A stretch of DNA of 64,000 nt from assembly GCF_014635325.1 (NCBI RefSeq), contig NZ_BMCT01000001.1, positions 124,001-188,000 on the forward strand. The letters run 5' to 3'. Each line of letters begins with the position of its first letter. Position 1 is the first letter of the stretch. The position numbers were made by a program, and so were the translations under genes. This stretch comes from Azorhizobium oxalatiphilum. Lineage in GTDB: Bacteria > Pseudomonadota > Alphaproteobacteria > Rhizobiales > Xanthobacteraceae. Below, piece by piece: positions 55,330-63,949 of the stretch. Below the pieces are notes generated by a model. It did no database searches. It was not told the DNA's origin and saw nothing but the letters and a program-made list of their open reading frames with translations.

Positions 55330-57048
55330 GTGACGGACCTTCAGGGTGCGGCGGCAAGCCGGACGGAAACAGCCCGGGCGGAAACAGGCCGGGTGGATAT
55401 CGGCCAGGCAGAGACGAGCCGTGCGGGGCGGGCAGGCGGGGCGGCACTCCTCGCCTTGCTGTTTCTCATCTTCGTGGCGCTGGCGGTGATTGCCATTGCC
55501 GTGCAGCAGCGCGCCATGGGCGGCTACACCTCCGAGATTTCCGCCACCAATGCGGACGAGGCCAGCCATTTCATCAGCGGGCTGATGATCGCGGACTATG
55601 TGCGCGCCGGCTTCCCCTCGCCGCTGGCCTTCGCCAAGGATTATTATTTCCACTACCCCAAGGTCGCCATCGGCCACTGGCCGCCGCTCTATTACATGGC
55701 GGAAGGCGCGCTCTTCCTCGCGCTGCCGCCACTCACCTCGGTGGCGCTGCTGCTGCCGGCGGTGCTGGCGGCCCTCCTCGTGGTAACGGCGGGCTGGATC
55801 ACCGCCCGCGTGCTCGGGCCGTTGCAGGGGCTGGCGGTGGCCGCCGTCATGCTGGCCCTGCCGCTGCTGCGCGAGGCCACGCTGGTGATCGTGCTCGATC
55901 TGCCGGTGGCGCTGCTCGGCCTGTTCGCGGCGCTGGCCTATGCCCGCTTCATGCGCACGGTGAAGGCGTGGGATGGCGTGCTGTTCGCGGTGCTCGCCTC
56001 CGCTGCCATCCTCACCAAGGGCACGGGTGCGGCGCTCGCCTTGCTGCCGCCGCTGGCGGTGCTGTTCGGCGGGCGGTTCGATCTGTTGAAGCGCCGCGCC
56101 TTCTGGATTCCGCTGCCCATCGTGGCGCTGCTGGCGGGGCCGTGGACGCTCGGCACCTATGGCATGGCCGCCGCCGGCTTCCAGTACAAATGGGGCGCCG
56201 CCTTCGCGGAGCTGGCCGCGCGCACCTATGCGCAGGGGCTCGGCGCCACCATGGGCGGGCTGCTGCTGCTGTTGGCCGCCGTGGGTCTCGTGTTCGCCAT
56301 CGCGCGCGGCTGGCGCCGTGGCGCGGGCTCGGAACTCTGGGTGGCGCTGGCGGCGCTGGTGGTGGCGGTGGGGGCGTTCCAGTGCCTCGTGCCGGCCGGG
56401 CTCGATGCGCGCTATCTGCTGCCGCTCTCGGCCCCGCTGGTGATGCTGGCGGCGTTCGGCCTGCAATCGCTGATCCGCGTGCTGACGCGCGGCTGGCCCA
56501 CCATCGTCGGGCTGGTGGTGGCGCTGGTGCTGCTGGTGGCGGCGCTGCCCGCCCTCATGACGCAGGTCCAGAAGCGGCCCATCGGCATGGATGCGGCGGC
56601 GCAGGCGCTGCTCGCCCGGCAGGCGGCGAACCCGCTGGTGCTGGTGGGCGCGGACGCCATGGGCGAGGGCGCGCTGATCTCGGCCGTCGCCCAGCACGAC
56701 CGCGCGCGGAAAACCATCGTCCTGCGCGGCACCAAGATGCTGGCCCAGAGCGACTGGAATGCCGCCAGCTACACCCCCACTTATGCCGATGCCGCCGCCC
56801 TCATGAAGGGGCTGGACGAGATGGGGGTGGGCTTCGTGGTGGTGGATACGTCGCCGGCCTCGCAGGATCTGCTGCACGACCGGCAGTTGCTGGAGGCGGC
56901 GCAGGCTTATCCGGATCGCTTCCAGCTCATCGCCAGCTATCCGCGCGCGGATGGCAAGGGCGAGGCGCGGCTTTATGCGCTGACCGGCAATGAGGCCAAA
57001 GTGCCCGATGTGGCGGCGCTCAAGGACCGGCTGGGCAAGGGATTCTGA
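55330..57048 (+). CDS. GT39-like integral membrane glycosyltransferase
   Basis: The 572-residue protein with about ten to eleven membrane helices resembles the ArnT/PMT glycosyltransferase 39 superfamily. After the first helix comes SATNADEASHFISGLMIADY, whose acidic residues fit the family's first loop. FHYPKVAIGHWPPLYYMAEG matches the lipid-phosphate sugar donor site. The soluble C-terminus (about 440-572) is a Rossmann-like periplasmic part. GTG 55330 with GGAGAG upstream is the likely start; longer frames would add a low-complexity basic stretch. The acceptor is unknown. It precedes the glutathionyl-hydroquinone reductase gene by 48 nt. Confidence 0.75.
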   Translation: MTDLQGAAASRTETARAETGRVDIGQAETSRAGRAGGAALLALLFLIFVALAVIAIAVQQRAMGGYTSEISATNADEASHFISGLMIADYVRAGFPSPLAFAKDYYFHYPKVAIGHWPPLYYMAEGALFLALPPLTSVALLLPAVLAALLVVTAGWITARVLGPLQGLAVAAVMLALPLLREATLVIVLDLPVALLGLFAALAYARFMRTVKAWDGVLFAVLASAAILTKGTGAALALLPPLAVLFGGRFDLLKRRAFWIPLPIVALLAGPWTLGTYGMAAAGFQYKWGAAFAELAARTYAQGLGATMGGLLLLLAAVGLVFAIARGWRRGAGSELWVALAALVVAVGAFQCLVPAGLDARYLLPLSAPLVMLAAFGLQSLIRVLTRGWPTIVGLVVALVLLVAALPALMTQVQKRPIGMDAAAQALLARQAANPLVLVGADAMGEGALISAVAQHDRARKTIVLRGTKMLAQSDWNAASYTPTYADAAALMKGLDEMGVGFVVVDTSPASQDLLHDRQLLEAAQAYPDRFQLIASYPRADGKGEARLYALTGNEAKVPDVAALKDRLGKGF

Positions 57049-57096
57049 ACGAAACGGTTCTGTGGCGGGAAACTGCCGTGTGAAGGAGACAAGGCC

Positions 57097-58062
57097 ATGG
57101 GTCGGCTGGTGGATGGCGTGTGGCACGGCGAGGAGGATTTCCCGACCGACAAGGGCGGGCGCTATGCGCGGCCCGACAGCGTGCTGCGCCACTGGGTGAC
57201 GCCGGACGGCGCGCCGGGGCCGACCGGCGAAGGTGGCTTCAAGGCCGAGCCGGGGCGCTATCACCTCTATATCGCCCGCGCCTGCCCCTGGGCGCATCGC
57301 ACCATGGTGTTCCGGGCGCTGAAGGGGCTGGAGGGGATGATCGACATCTCCGTCACCAACTGGCTGATGGTGGAGGAGGGCTGGACCTTCCATCCCGGTC
57401 CCGGCGTCATTCCCGATCCCAATGCGGGCGTCACCCGCATGCATGAGCTTTATACCGCCAGCGATCCGCACTATTCCGGCCGCGTCACCGTGCCGGTGCT
57501 GTGGGACAAGCAGACCAAGCGGATCGTGAACAACGAATCCGCCGACATCCTCCGCATGTTCAATTCCGCCTTCGACGGCGTGGGCGCCACCCCCGGCGAC
57601 TATTATCCGGCCGAGCTGCGGGCCGAGATCGACGCCTTGAACGACCGCATCTATCGCACGGTCAATAACGGCGTCTATCGCTGCGGCTTTGCGGTGACGC
57701 AGAGCGCCTATGAGGAGGCCCTCGCCCCCCTGTTCGAGACGCTGGACTTTCTGGAGGCGTGCCTCTCCGGTCAGCCCTATCTGCTGGGCGAGCGGCAGAC
57801 CGAGGCGGACTGGCGGCTATGGACCACGCTGCTGCGGTTCGATCTCGTCTATGTGGGCCACTTCAAGTGCAACCTGCGCCGGCTCATCGATTACCCGAAC
57901 CTCTGGGCCTATACGCGCCGGCTCTACCAGACGCCGGGCATCGCCGAGACCGTGGACGTCTTCCATATCAAGCATCACTATTATGAGAGCCATCGGGGCA
58001 TTAATCCGCGCGGCATCGTGCCGTCGGGGCCGGTGGTGGATTTCACGGCTCCCGTTGTTTGA
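57097..58062 (+). CDS. glutathionyl-hydroquinone reductase (YqjG/Ecm4 family)
   Basis: The 321-residue protein belongs to the omega-like glutathione transferases. The catalytic cysteine is in YIARACPWAHRTMVFRALKG. The C-terminal helical domain has RCGFAVTQSAYEEALAPLFE and PYLLGERQTEADWRLWTTLL. The enzyme reduces glutathionyl-hydroquinones, releasing hydroquinone and GSSG. The start MGRLVDGVWHGEEDFPTD is the standard family N-terminus. The neighbour downstream is an unrelated GT-A-like gene 47 nt away. Confidence 0.93.
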   Translation: MGRLVDGVWHGEEDFPTDKGGRYARPDSVLRHWVTPDGAPGPTGEGGFKAEPGRYHLYIARACPWAHRTMVFRALKGLEGMIDISVTNWLMVEEGWTFHPGPGVIPDPNAGVTRMHELYTASDPHYSGRVTVPVLWDKQTKRIVNNESADILRMFNSAFDGVGATPGDYYPAELRAEIDALNDRIYRTVNNGVYRCGFAVTQSAYEEALAPLFETLDFLEACLSGQPYLLGERQTEADWRLWTTLLRFDLVYVGHFKCNLRRLIDYPNLWAYTRRLYQTPGIAETVDVFHIKHHYYESHRGINPRGIVPSGPVVDFTAPVV

Positions 58063-58108
58063 CCCCGCCACTTGACGGCGCGACACCCCTGCCCGCAAGA
58101 AGCCAGCA

Positions 58109-59014
58109 ATGCGCGCCCTGAAAGACTATTCCCCGGCCGAATGGCTGGCGGCGGAGCCTCTGGCCCATCGCCTGCGGCGCGCGCGCAACCTTGTGGTGGA
58201 CCAGATCTACCGCCGTCGCCGCGCGCCGGGGCAGGCGGAACTGGTGGCGCGGCTGAAGGCCGAGCGCGCGCCCGCGCTTGCGTTCACCATCGCCTTCAAC
58301 CTGCCCGAGGCCATCGCCTTGCTGGCCGATGGCATGGCCCGCTTCGCGCCGGGCCTGCCGCTGGTGGTGTGCGACAATTCCAGCCGGCCGGAAGCGCGCG
58401 CCGCCATCGCGGCCCTGTGCGCGGAGCGCGGGCTCGCTTATTGCCCGCTGCCGCCGAGCCCCTTCAAGGGCGGCGCCAATGGCTCGCGCTCCCACGGCGT
58501 GGCGCTCAACTGGGTGCTGCATGCGCTGATCCGGCCGGTGGCGCCGAAAGTGTTCGCGCTGCTGGACCATGATCTGGTGCCGCTGGCCCCGGTGGACCTG
58601 CCGGCGCTGGTGGCCGCCCAGCCGGCCTATGGCATGGTGCGCCATGGCACGAAGTTCGGCGGCTGGTTCCTGTGGCCGGGCTACAGCGTGTTCGATTTCG
58701 GCGCGGTGGCGGAGCTGCCGCTGGATTTCGGCACCGATACGCCGCTGACGCTGGATACCGGCGGGCAGAACTGGCGCGTGCTGTATCGCCGCCTCGATGC
58801 GGCCGGCATGGCGCAGGCCTATACCCGCACCGCCTGGATCGCTGATCCCGATACCGGCTCGCCGGAGCCCTATCTGCTGGCGGATGGCTGGCTGCATGTG
58901 GGCGGCGCGGGCCATCGGGGCGGCGGGGCGGCGGCGCTCGCCAGCGTACGCGCCGCCTATGAGGCGGACCCGGACGGACTTCTCGACCGTTTGCTGGAAA
59001 CCGCAACGGCCTGA
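58109..59014 (+). CDS. GT-A-like protein of unknown function
   Basis: I do not recognise a named family. The 301-residue soluble protein has a Rossmann-like start (APALAFTIAFNLPEAIALLA), VVCDNSSRPEARAAIAALCA and an acidic metal-binding-type motif FALLDHDLVPL about 45 residues on. These match nucleotide-sugar-dependent GT-A folds. No signal peptide or membrane helix is present. An N-terminal helical extension of about 50 residues precedes the fold. It lies between the hydroquinone reductase and a secreted protease gene; a glycosyltransferase role is inference. Confidence 0.6.
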   Translation: MRALKDYSPAEWLAAEPLAHRLRRARNLVVDQIYRRRRAPGQAELVARLKAERAPALAFTIAFNLPEAIALLADGMARFAPGLPLVVCDNSSRPEARAAIAALCAERGLAYCPLPPSPFKGGANGSRSHGVALNWVLHALIRPVAPKVFALLDHDLVPLAPVDLPALVAAQPAYGMVRHGTKFGGWFLWPGYSVFDFGAVAELPLDFGTDTPLTLDTGGQNWRVLYRRLDAAGMAQAYTRTAWIADPDTGSPEPYLLADGWLHVGGAGHRGGGAAALASVRAAYEADPDGLLDRLLETATA

Positions 59015-59101
59015 TCGGCATTGTTAAGCTGGCCCCGCATGTGCCGTCCTCTTTCTGGGAGGCGCGGCGATCTCCTATAGTGCGCGGGTGGGGAGGCTTG
59101 A

Positions 59102-60346
59102 ATGATGCGGCTCCGGACCGGCTTTTGCGCTGTTATCGCCTTGTGCGGCCTTGGCTTTCTGGCTGCCGGGCAGACGCCCGCCATGGCCCGCCAGATCGAC
59201 AAGTACAAGGTCAATGCCTGGAATGTGTCGGTCTATGAAGACGACGATACCGGCGACTTCTCCCACTGCGTTGCCTATGCCGAATACAAGAGCGGAATTG
59301 TCCTCAATTTCGTTCTGAACTCGAAATATAACTGGGGCCTTCTGCTGTTCGACGTGCCAGGGCGCTTCAGCAAGGATGACCGCTTCGAGGTCAAGTACAT
59401 GGTGGACCGGGGCGTGGTGCGCGCGGCGCAGGCCAAGGCCATCAACGGCAAGGCCATCTATGTGCCGCTGCCGGATAATGTGGCGCTGTTCCGGGAGATG
59501 CGCGCGGGCGTGCGCCTGCACATCGACGTGCGCAACCGCATCAGCACCTTCCGCCTCGACGGCACCTCGGACATGCTGGCGGCGCTGGCCGATTGCGTGC
59601 GCAAGCGCCGGGGCGCACCCGCCAGCGCCGATGCCACGCCGCGGGAGGACGATGCACCGCCAAGGGAAGGCGCCCCGAAGAACGCCCGGCAGGACAAGCC
59701 CGGCGCGTCCTCGCCGCGCGGCACCTCCACGGGCAGCGGCTTCTTCGTCACCGCCGACGGCGTGGCGCTGACCAATGCCCATGTGGTGGAGGGCTGCACC
59801 GAGGCTACCATCTCCGGCTATGGCAAGGCCAAGATCGTCACCCGCGACCAGACCAATGATCTGGCGCTGCTGAAGATCATCGACGCCGGCAAGACCACGC
59901 CCGCGAAGTTCCGCAGCCAGCCGCTGCAACTGGGCGAGAGCATCTTCGTGATGGGCTTTCCGCTGGCGGGGCAGCTCGATAACGGCCTGAACTTCACGGG
60001 CGGCATCGTCTCGTCGCTGGCCGGGCCGGGCAATGACAGCCGCCGCCTGCAATTCACCGCGCCCATCCAGCCGGGCAATTCCGGCGGCCCCATCGTGGAT
60101 GAGAGCGGGCTCGTCATCGGCGTGACGCAGGCCAAGGTGAACGAGATGGCCGCGCTGCGCGCCAGCGGCACCTTCCCGCAGAATGTGAACTTCGGCATCA
60201 AGTCGGATCTGGCGACGAGCTTCATCCGCGCCAACGCGGTGGAGCCGATCCTCGGGGAGAAGGGCCAGCCGCAGCCGGCGGTCACGGTGGCCCGCGACGG
60301 GCGGGACTACAACGTGCAGATCAAGTGCCAGCCGGGCGGTTCTTGA
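59102..60346 (+). CDS. exported trypsin-like serine protease
   Basis: The 414-residue precursor has a Sec signal peptide (MMRLRTGFCAVIALCGLGFL, cleavage near AMA). A novel-looking domain of about 165 residues follows, then a Pro/Asp-rich linker and a chymotrypsin-fold domain (about 210-400). The triad is His in TNAHVVEGC, Asp in TNDLALLKI and Ser in PGNSGGPIV. There is no PDZ domain, unlike DegP. The N-terminal domain is not recognised and resembles no common protease partner. It is transcribed alone, ending at the repeat-filled gap before rplS. Confidence 0.88.
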   Translation: MMRLRTGFCAVIALCGLGFLAAGQTPAMARQIDKYKVNAWNVSVYEDDDTGDFSHCVAYAEYKSGIVLNFVLNSKYNWGLLLFDVPGRFSKDDRFEVKYMVDRGVVRAAQAKAINGKAIYVPLPDNVALFREMRAGVRLHIDVRNRISTFRLDGTSDMLAALADCVRKRRGAPASADATPREDDAPPREGAPKNARQDKPGASSPRGTSTGSGFFVTADGVALTNAHVVEGCTEATISGYGKAKIVTRDQTNDLALLKIIDAGKTTPAKFRSQPLQLGESIFVMGFPLAGQLDNGLNFTGGIVSSLAGPGNDSRRLQFTAPIQPGNSGGPIVDESGLVIGVTQAKVNEMAALRASGTFPQNVNFGIKSDLATSFIRANAVEPILGEKGQPQPAVTVARDGRDYNVQIKCQPGGS

Positions 60347-60384
60347 CGTCTCTTTGAAGGCGAGCGGTTGCCGCTGGAGCGACA

Positions 60385-60535
60385 GGCTCCCTCCCCCCTT
60401 GCGGGGGAGGGGTGGGGAGGGGGGTAATGCCCTCTCAGCTCAAGCGCCCGTCGAAAATCCGAGCACCCGACAGACGCAACCGCGGTACCCCCCTCTCCAA
60501 CTCTCCCCCGCAAGGGGGGAGAGGGCGCGTTCCGC
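60385..60535. repeat. family A inverted-repeat pair, locus 4
   Basis: The direct unit is CTCCCTCCCCCTTGCGGGGG onward at about 60388-60425; the inverted unit is at about 60487-60533. They are separated by about 62 bp of variable sequence. It lies between the protease gene and the rplS terminator. Confidence 0.8.
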
Positions 60536-60592
60536 GTGGGGCAAGGGCGACCGATGAGAGGCGCGCTGTCCGGGGCCACTCACCCCAAGAAA

Positions 60593-60621
60593 GAAAAAAG
60601 CCGCCGGGCGAACCCGGCGGC
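60593..60621 (-). terminator. intrinsic terminator of trmD-rplS
   Basis: On the minus strand GCCGCCGGG-TTCG-CCCGGCGGC is followed by TTTTTTCTTTC. The stem of 9 pairs with a UUCG loop begins about 30 nt after the rplS stop codon. Confidence 0.92.
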
Positions 60622-60649
60622 TTCAAAACGTGCGCGATGCGCGAAAGGC

Positions 60650-61051
60650 TCACTCGGCGGCGGTGGACGCAGCCTTGGCCTTCTTGGCGCGATCGTCGGT
60701 GCGCTCGGCGATACGGGCGGACTTGCCGCGACGGTCGCGCAGGTAATAGAGCTTGGCGCGACGGACCTTACCGCGACGGACAACCTTGATGCTGTCGATC
60801 AGCGGCGAGTAGATCGGGAACACGCGCTCCACGCCTTCGCCGTAGGAAATCTTGCGGACCACGAAGGACTCGTTGAGGCCGCCGCCGTTGCGGGCAATGC
60901 AGACGCCTTCATAGGCCTGCACGCGCGAACGCTCGCCTTCAACAACCTTCACGTTCACGATGACCGTGTCGCCCGGCTGGAAATCGGGGATGGTCTTGGA
61001 CTCGGAGAGACGAGCAGCCTGCTCGGCCTCGAGGGTCTGGATGATGTTCAT
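60650..61051 (-). CDS. rplS: 50S ribosomal protein L19
   Basis: The 133-residue protein is L19, located at the 30S-50S interface. It starts [20 protein letters not shown], and [20 protein letters not shown] and [20 protein letters not shown] are highly conserved. The C-terminal 18 residues ([18 protein letters not shown]) are a lineage-specific extension rich in Lys and Ala. It follows trmD by 141 nt and is closed by a terminator. The start has a GAGG box in AAGAGGTT. Confidence 0.97.
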   Translation of the reverse strand: MNIIQTLEAEQAARLSESKTIPDFQPGDTVIVNVKVVEGERSRVQAYEGVCIARNGGGLNESFVVRKISYGEGVERVFPIYSPLIDSIKVVRRGKVRRAKLYYLRDRRGKSARIAERTDDRAKKAKAASTAAE

Positions 61052-61192
61052 GTCGCCAACCTCTTAGCGGTCACCAGAAAAACAGCCTTCGCAGGCCGTG
61101 CCCCGGCGCCACATCGTGTCGTTGTAAGTTAAGGGACGCGGCTCCCATACAGGAGAACCGGGGCGCTGTCAGCCCTCTCGTTCATTGTCCCG

Positions 61193-61945
61193 TCATGTTT
61201 TTCGCGCTGCGGCAGGCTTTTTTCCGGAAGGCCGGGCCGGCGCGGGCTCCTCCGGCGGCAGCAGGTCCGGCCGGCGGGCGCGGGTGACGGCCAGCGCCTG
61301 CTCGTGCCGCCAGCGGGCGATCTTCGCATGGTCGCCGGACACCAGCACGTCCGGAATGCCCTGATCCTCGAACACCTGCGGGCGGGTGTATTGGGGATAT
61401 TCCAGCAGGCCGTCCGAAAAACTCTCGTCCGTGCCGCTCTCCAGCTTGCCCATGACGCCGGGAATGAGGCGCACGCAGGCATCAAGCAGCAGCAGGGCCG
61501 CCGCCTCGCCGCCCGAGAGCACCACGTCGCCGACGCACACTTCTTCCAGATTGCGGGCGCCCACGATGCGCTCGTCCACACCCTCGAACCGCCCGCACAG
61601 GATGACGGCGCCGGGGCCGGCGGCCAGCTCCCGCACGCGTCCTTGAGTCAGCGGGCGGCCGCGCGGGGTCATCAGCAGGCGGGGGCGGGGATCGTCTTCC
61701 GGGGAGACGGCGTCGATGGCGCGGGCGAGCACGTCCGCACGCATCACCATGCCGGGGCCGCCGCCGGCGGGGGTGTCGTCCACGGAGCGATGCTTGTCGT
61801 GGGCATGGTCGCGGATCTGCACCGCCTCCAGCCCCCACAGGCCGTTGGCGAGCGCGCGGCCGGCCAGCGCATGGCCGAGGGCCCCGGGAAACATCTCGGG
61901 GTAGAGGGTGAGGACGGAGGCGCGGAAAGCGGGGGCCGGGATCAT
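61193..61945 (-). CDS. trmD: tRNA (guanine-N1)-methyltransferase
   Basis: TrmD methylates G37 of tRNAs reading CUN, CCN or CGG codons, preventing frameshifting. The 250-residue protein has the SPOUT knot with [19 protein letters not shown] and [16 protein letters not shown], and the AdoMet loop [39 protein letters not shown] is near the start. A basic C-terminal tail ([13 protein letters not shown]) is longer than in most. It precedes rplS as in the universal rpsP-rimM-trmD-rplS order, but the upstream neighbour in this window is a plus-strand peptide gene. Confidence 0.96.
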   Translation of the reverse strand: MIPAPAFRASVLTLYPEMFPGALGHALAGRALANGLWGLEAVQIRDHAHDKHRSVDDTPAGGGPGMVMRADVLARAIDAVSPEDDPRPRLLMTPRGRPLTQGRVRELAAGPGAVILCGRFEGVDERIVGARNLEEVCVGDVVLSGGEAAALLLLDACVRLIPGVMGKLESGTDESFSDGLLEYPQYTRPQVFEDQGIPDVLVSGDHAKIARWRHEQALAVTRARRPDLLPPEEPAPARPSGKKPAAARKT

Positions 61946-62079
61946 GGCGGAGCAATGGGCGAGGCGGGAAGCCGCGTCAACCGGGCGGCCGGGTTGAGCC
62001 CGGCTAGATGGGCGGATACTCTGAATGCTGCGGCAGGTCGTGCCATGGTGCCGCAGCAGTTGTGCGGGTGGGGGATGTG

Positions 62080-62337
62080 ATGAGCAAAGAGGACGCCAAT
62101 CGCTCCGGTCCGTTCGCCGGGAAGAGCATGAACGACAGGCTGGAGCTGATGACGAATCCCCTCGCCATTGTCGCGATGCTGGACGGCCGCGAGGGCGCCG
62201 AGCCCGCCAAGGCGCCCGAGGCCGATCAGGCCAGGCCCACCGCGCCCGAGGCCGCGCCTGCGGCCCCCGAGGCCAGGACCGAGCTTACCGATGAGCAGCT
62301 GGACGGGGTGTCCGCCGGCTACGCGCATCACCTCTGA
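62080..62337 (+). CDS. RiPP-precursor-like peptide ending SAGYAHHL
   Basis: The 85-residue peptide has no assigned family. It starts [20 protein letters not shown] at ATG 62080 (GGGGG upstream) and has a hydrophobic N-terminal segment ([13 protein letters not shown]). An Ala/Pro/Glu-rich spacer follows (about 40-66), and it finishes [17 protein letters not shown]. [12 protein letters not shown] is the consensus end of leader peptides in Nif11/CCRG-type ribosomal peptide families, leaving YAHHL as the putative core. The second peptide at 63.6 kb ends YAHHP. No modification enzyme gene is in the window. A weak hairpin (CCTGAA-gtt-TTCAGG) follows the stop. Confidence 0.6.
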   Translation: MSKEDANRSGPFAGKSMNDRLELMTNPLAIVAMLDGREGAEPAKAPEADQARPTAPEAAPAAPEARTELTDEQLDGVSAGYAHHL

Positions 62338-62475
62338 ACCTCCTGAAGTTTTCAGGGGGCCCCTTTTCCGTCCCGGATTGCGGCGCAGTCGGAGCCGGGC
62401 GTATTCCAGTGCCGGAACGGGGCAGGCACCCATGCCCGCTCCGCATCGCCGCGTTGATTTGAGTTTGTCCTGTCC

Positions 62476-63465
62476 ATGATCCGTACCTTGAGGGCGACCC
62501 TGCTGGGGAGCGCCATGTTGCTGTCGGCCGCGCAGGCTGAAACCCTCTCCATTCCCGGTCCCGCCGGCGCTCTTCAGGGCGAGGCGCTGATCGTGCCCGG
62601 CGCGAAGGCCGGCGTCATGATCATCCCCGGCTCCGGTCCCATCGACCGCGACGGCAACATGCCCATGGCGAAGACCGACACCTACCGCCTGCTGGCGGAC
62701 GGGCTGGCGGGCGCCGGCATCAGTTCGTTGCGCATCGACAAGCGCGGCTTCGGCGGCAGCGAGACGGCCATCGCCGATCAGGCCGACATCACGATTGCCA
62801 CCTATGCGCAGGATGCGCGCGACTGGGCTGCGACCTTCGCGGCGAAGATCGGCACCGACTGCGTCTGGATCGCCGGGCACAGCGAGGGTGGCCTCGTGGC
62901 GCTGGTGGCGGCGGCAGAGCAGGCAAAGGCTGGGCAGGCAAAGGCCGGGCAGGCGCAAGCCGGCGGGGGCAGGATCTGCGGGCTGGTGCTGATGGCCGCG
63001 CCGGGCCGCAAGGTCAGCGACCTCATGCGCATGCAGTTCCGCCAGAACCCCTACAATGCGCCGGTTCTCGATGAGCTGGACGGGATCGTGGGGTCTCTGG
63101 AGAGGGGCGAGTATCGCGACGAGGAGAAGATCACCCCGGCCATCCGCCCGCTCTTCAGCAAGGGCCTCCAGCGCTACATGATGCAGCTCTTCACCTATGA
63201 CCCGGTGGAGGTGGCGAAAGGCGTGACGCTGCCGGTGCTGATCCTTCAGGGCGACCGGGACATGCAGGTGAAGTCGGAGGACGCCGCCCTGCTCGCCAAG
63301 GCGCTGCCGCAGGCCAGGAGCGTGCCGCTGCCGGGCGTCACCCACATGCTGAAGGCGGACGTGCCGGGCAATCCGTTCGCCACCTATCAGGATCCCAAGC
63401 TGCCGCTGGACCCGGCCCTCGTGCCGGCCATTGTGGATTTCATCGGGTCGCACCACGGCAAATAG
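62476..63465 (+). CDS. exported alpha/beta hydrolase
   Basis: The 329-residue precursor starts MIRTLRATLLGSAMLLSAAQ, a Sec signal peptide (cleavage after AQA). The mature alpha/beta hydrolase has an oxyanion region GVMIIPGSGPIDRDGN, nucleophile Ser in IAGHSEGGLVALV, acid in LILQGDRDMQVK and His in PGVTHMLKA. A 15-bp tandem repeat (three copies) encodes QAKAGQAKAGQAQAGGG after the nucleophile helix, probably a loop expansion. It resembles periplasmic serine esterases and dipeptidyl-peptidase-type lids are absent. It lies between the two RiPP-like peptides; a maturation protease role is possible but unproven. Confidence 0.8.
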   Translation: MIRTLRATLLGSAMLLSAAQAETLSIPGPAGALQGEALIVPGAKAGVMIIPGSGPIDRDGNMPMAKTDTYRLLADGLAGAGISSLRIDKRGFGGSETAIADQADITIATYAQDARDWAATFAAKIGTDCVWIAGHSEGGLVALVAAAEQAKAGQAKAGQAQAGGGRICGLVLMAAPGRKVSDLMRMQFRQNPYNAPVLDELDGIVGSLERGEYRDEEKITPAIRPLFSKGLQRYMMQLFTYDPVEVAKGVTLPVLILQGDRDMQVKSEDAALLAKALPQARSVPLPGVTHMLKADVPGNPFATYQDPKLPLDPALVPAIVDFIGSHHGK

Positions 63466-63637
63466 CCGCGGCGCGACCAATTGCCGTGAGGTTTCGGCAG
63501 GTTTCTTTGAACCGTATCGGATCAGATTGCCGGCGGCTGTCCATGCCCCTCTGCTGGAATCATTGTTAGGATACGTTCGGTTCAGATCGTACGTTCGGCC
63601 CCTCGCATGCGGGGGGCCGTCGATCCAGAAGGTCACG

Positions 63638-63916
63638 ATGAGCAGTCAGGAATTGCAGCGTCTGTCGCGTCACATGAGCACCGATCCCGAGCTGAAGGCC
63701 GAGGTCGAGCAAATGCTGTCGGACGTGTCCGATGCGAATGCCGCATCCGACATCCTGCGCGCCTGCGGCTATGACGTCTCCGCTGCGGATCTCTCGCGCG
63801 CCATGGCCGGCCGGCACGGGCTGAGCGACGACCAGCTCGACGATATCGTCGGTGGCGGCGCGGCGCTTTCCGTGCCGTTCGGCGTCATCATCAACAGCTA
63901 CGCCCACCACCCCTGA
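63638..63916 (+). CDS. Nif11-like leader peptide, putative RiPP precursor ending NSYAHHP
   Basis: The 92-residue peptide is a close match to the Nif11-type leader: MSSQELQRLSRHMSTDPELK, the helical AEVEQMLSD, DILRACGYDVSAADLSRAMA and LSDDQLDDIVGGG. The triple Gly at 72-74 is the expected leader cleavage site. The remaining 18 residues AALSVPFGVIINSYAHHP would be the core, without Cys or a Ser/Thr-rich pattern apart from two Ser. The Y-A-H-H end matches the 62.1-kb peptide. The start at 63638 follows AAGG; two ACGTTCGG repeats (63573-63580, 63591-63598) lie upstream. Confidence 0.75.
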   Translation: MSSQELQRLSRHMSTDPELKAEVEQMLSDVSDANAASDILRACGYDVSAADLSRAMAGRHGLSDDQLDDIVGGGAALSVPFGVIINSYAHHP

Positions 63917-63949
63917 GGGCGGGTTCGGCAGGGGAGGCGCAGCAGCGCC

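Noticed and set aside
55324-57471. 715-residue minus-strand frame over the membrane glycosyltransferase gene
   Set aside because: The plus-strand product has a clear membrane-protein pattern, while the minus frame is low-complexity Arg/His/Gln.
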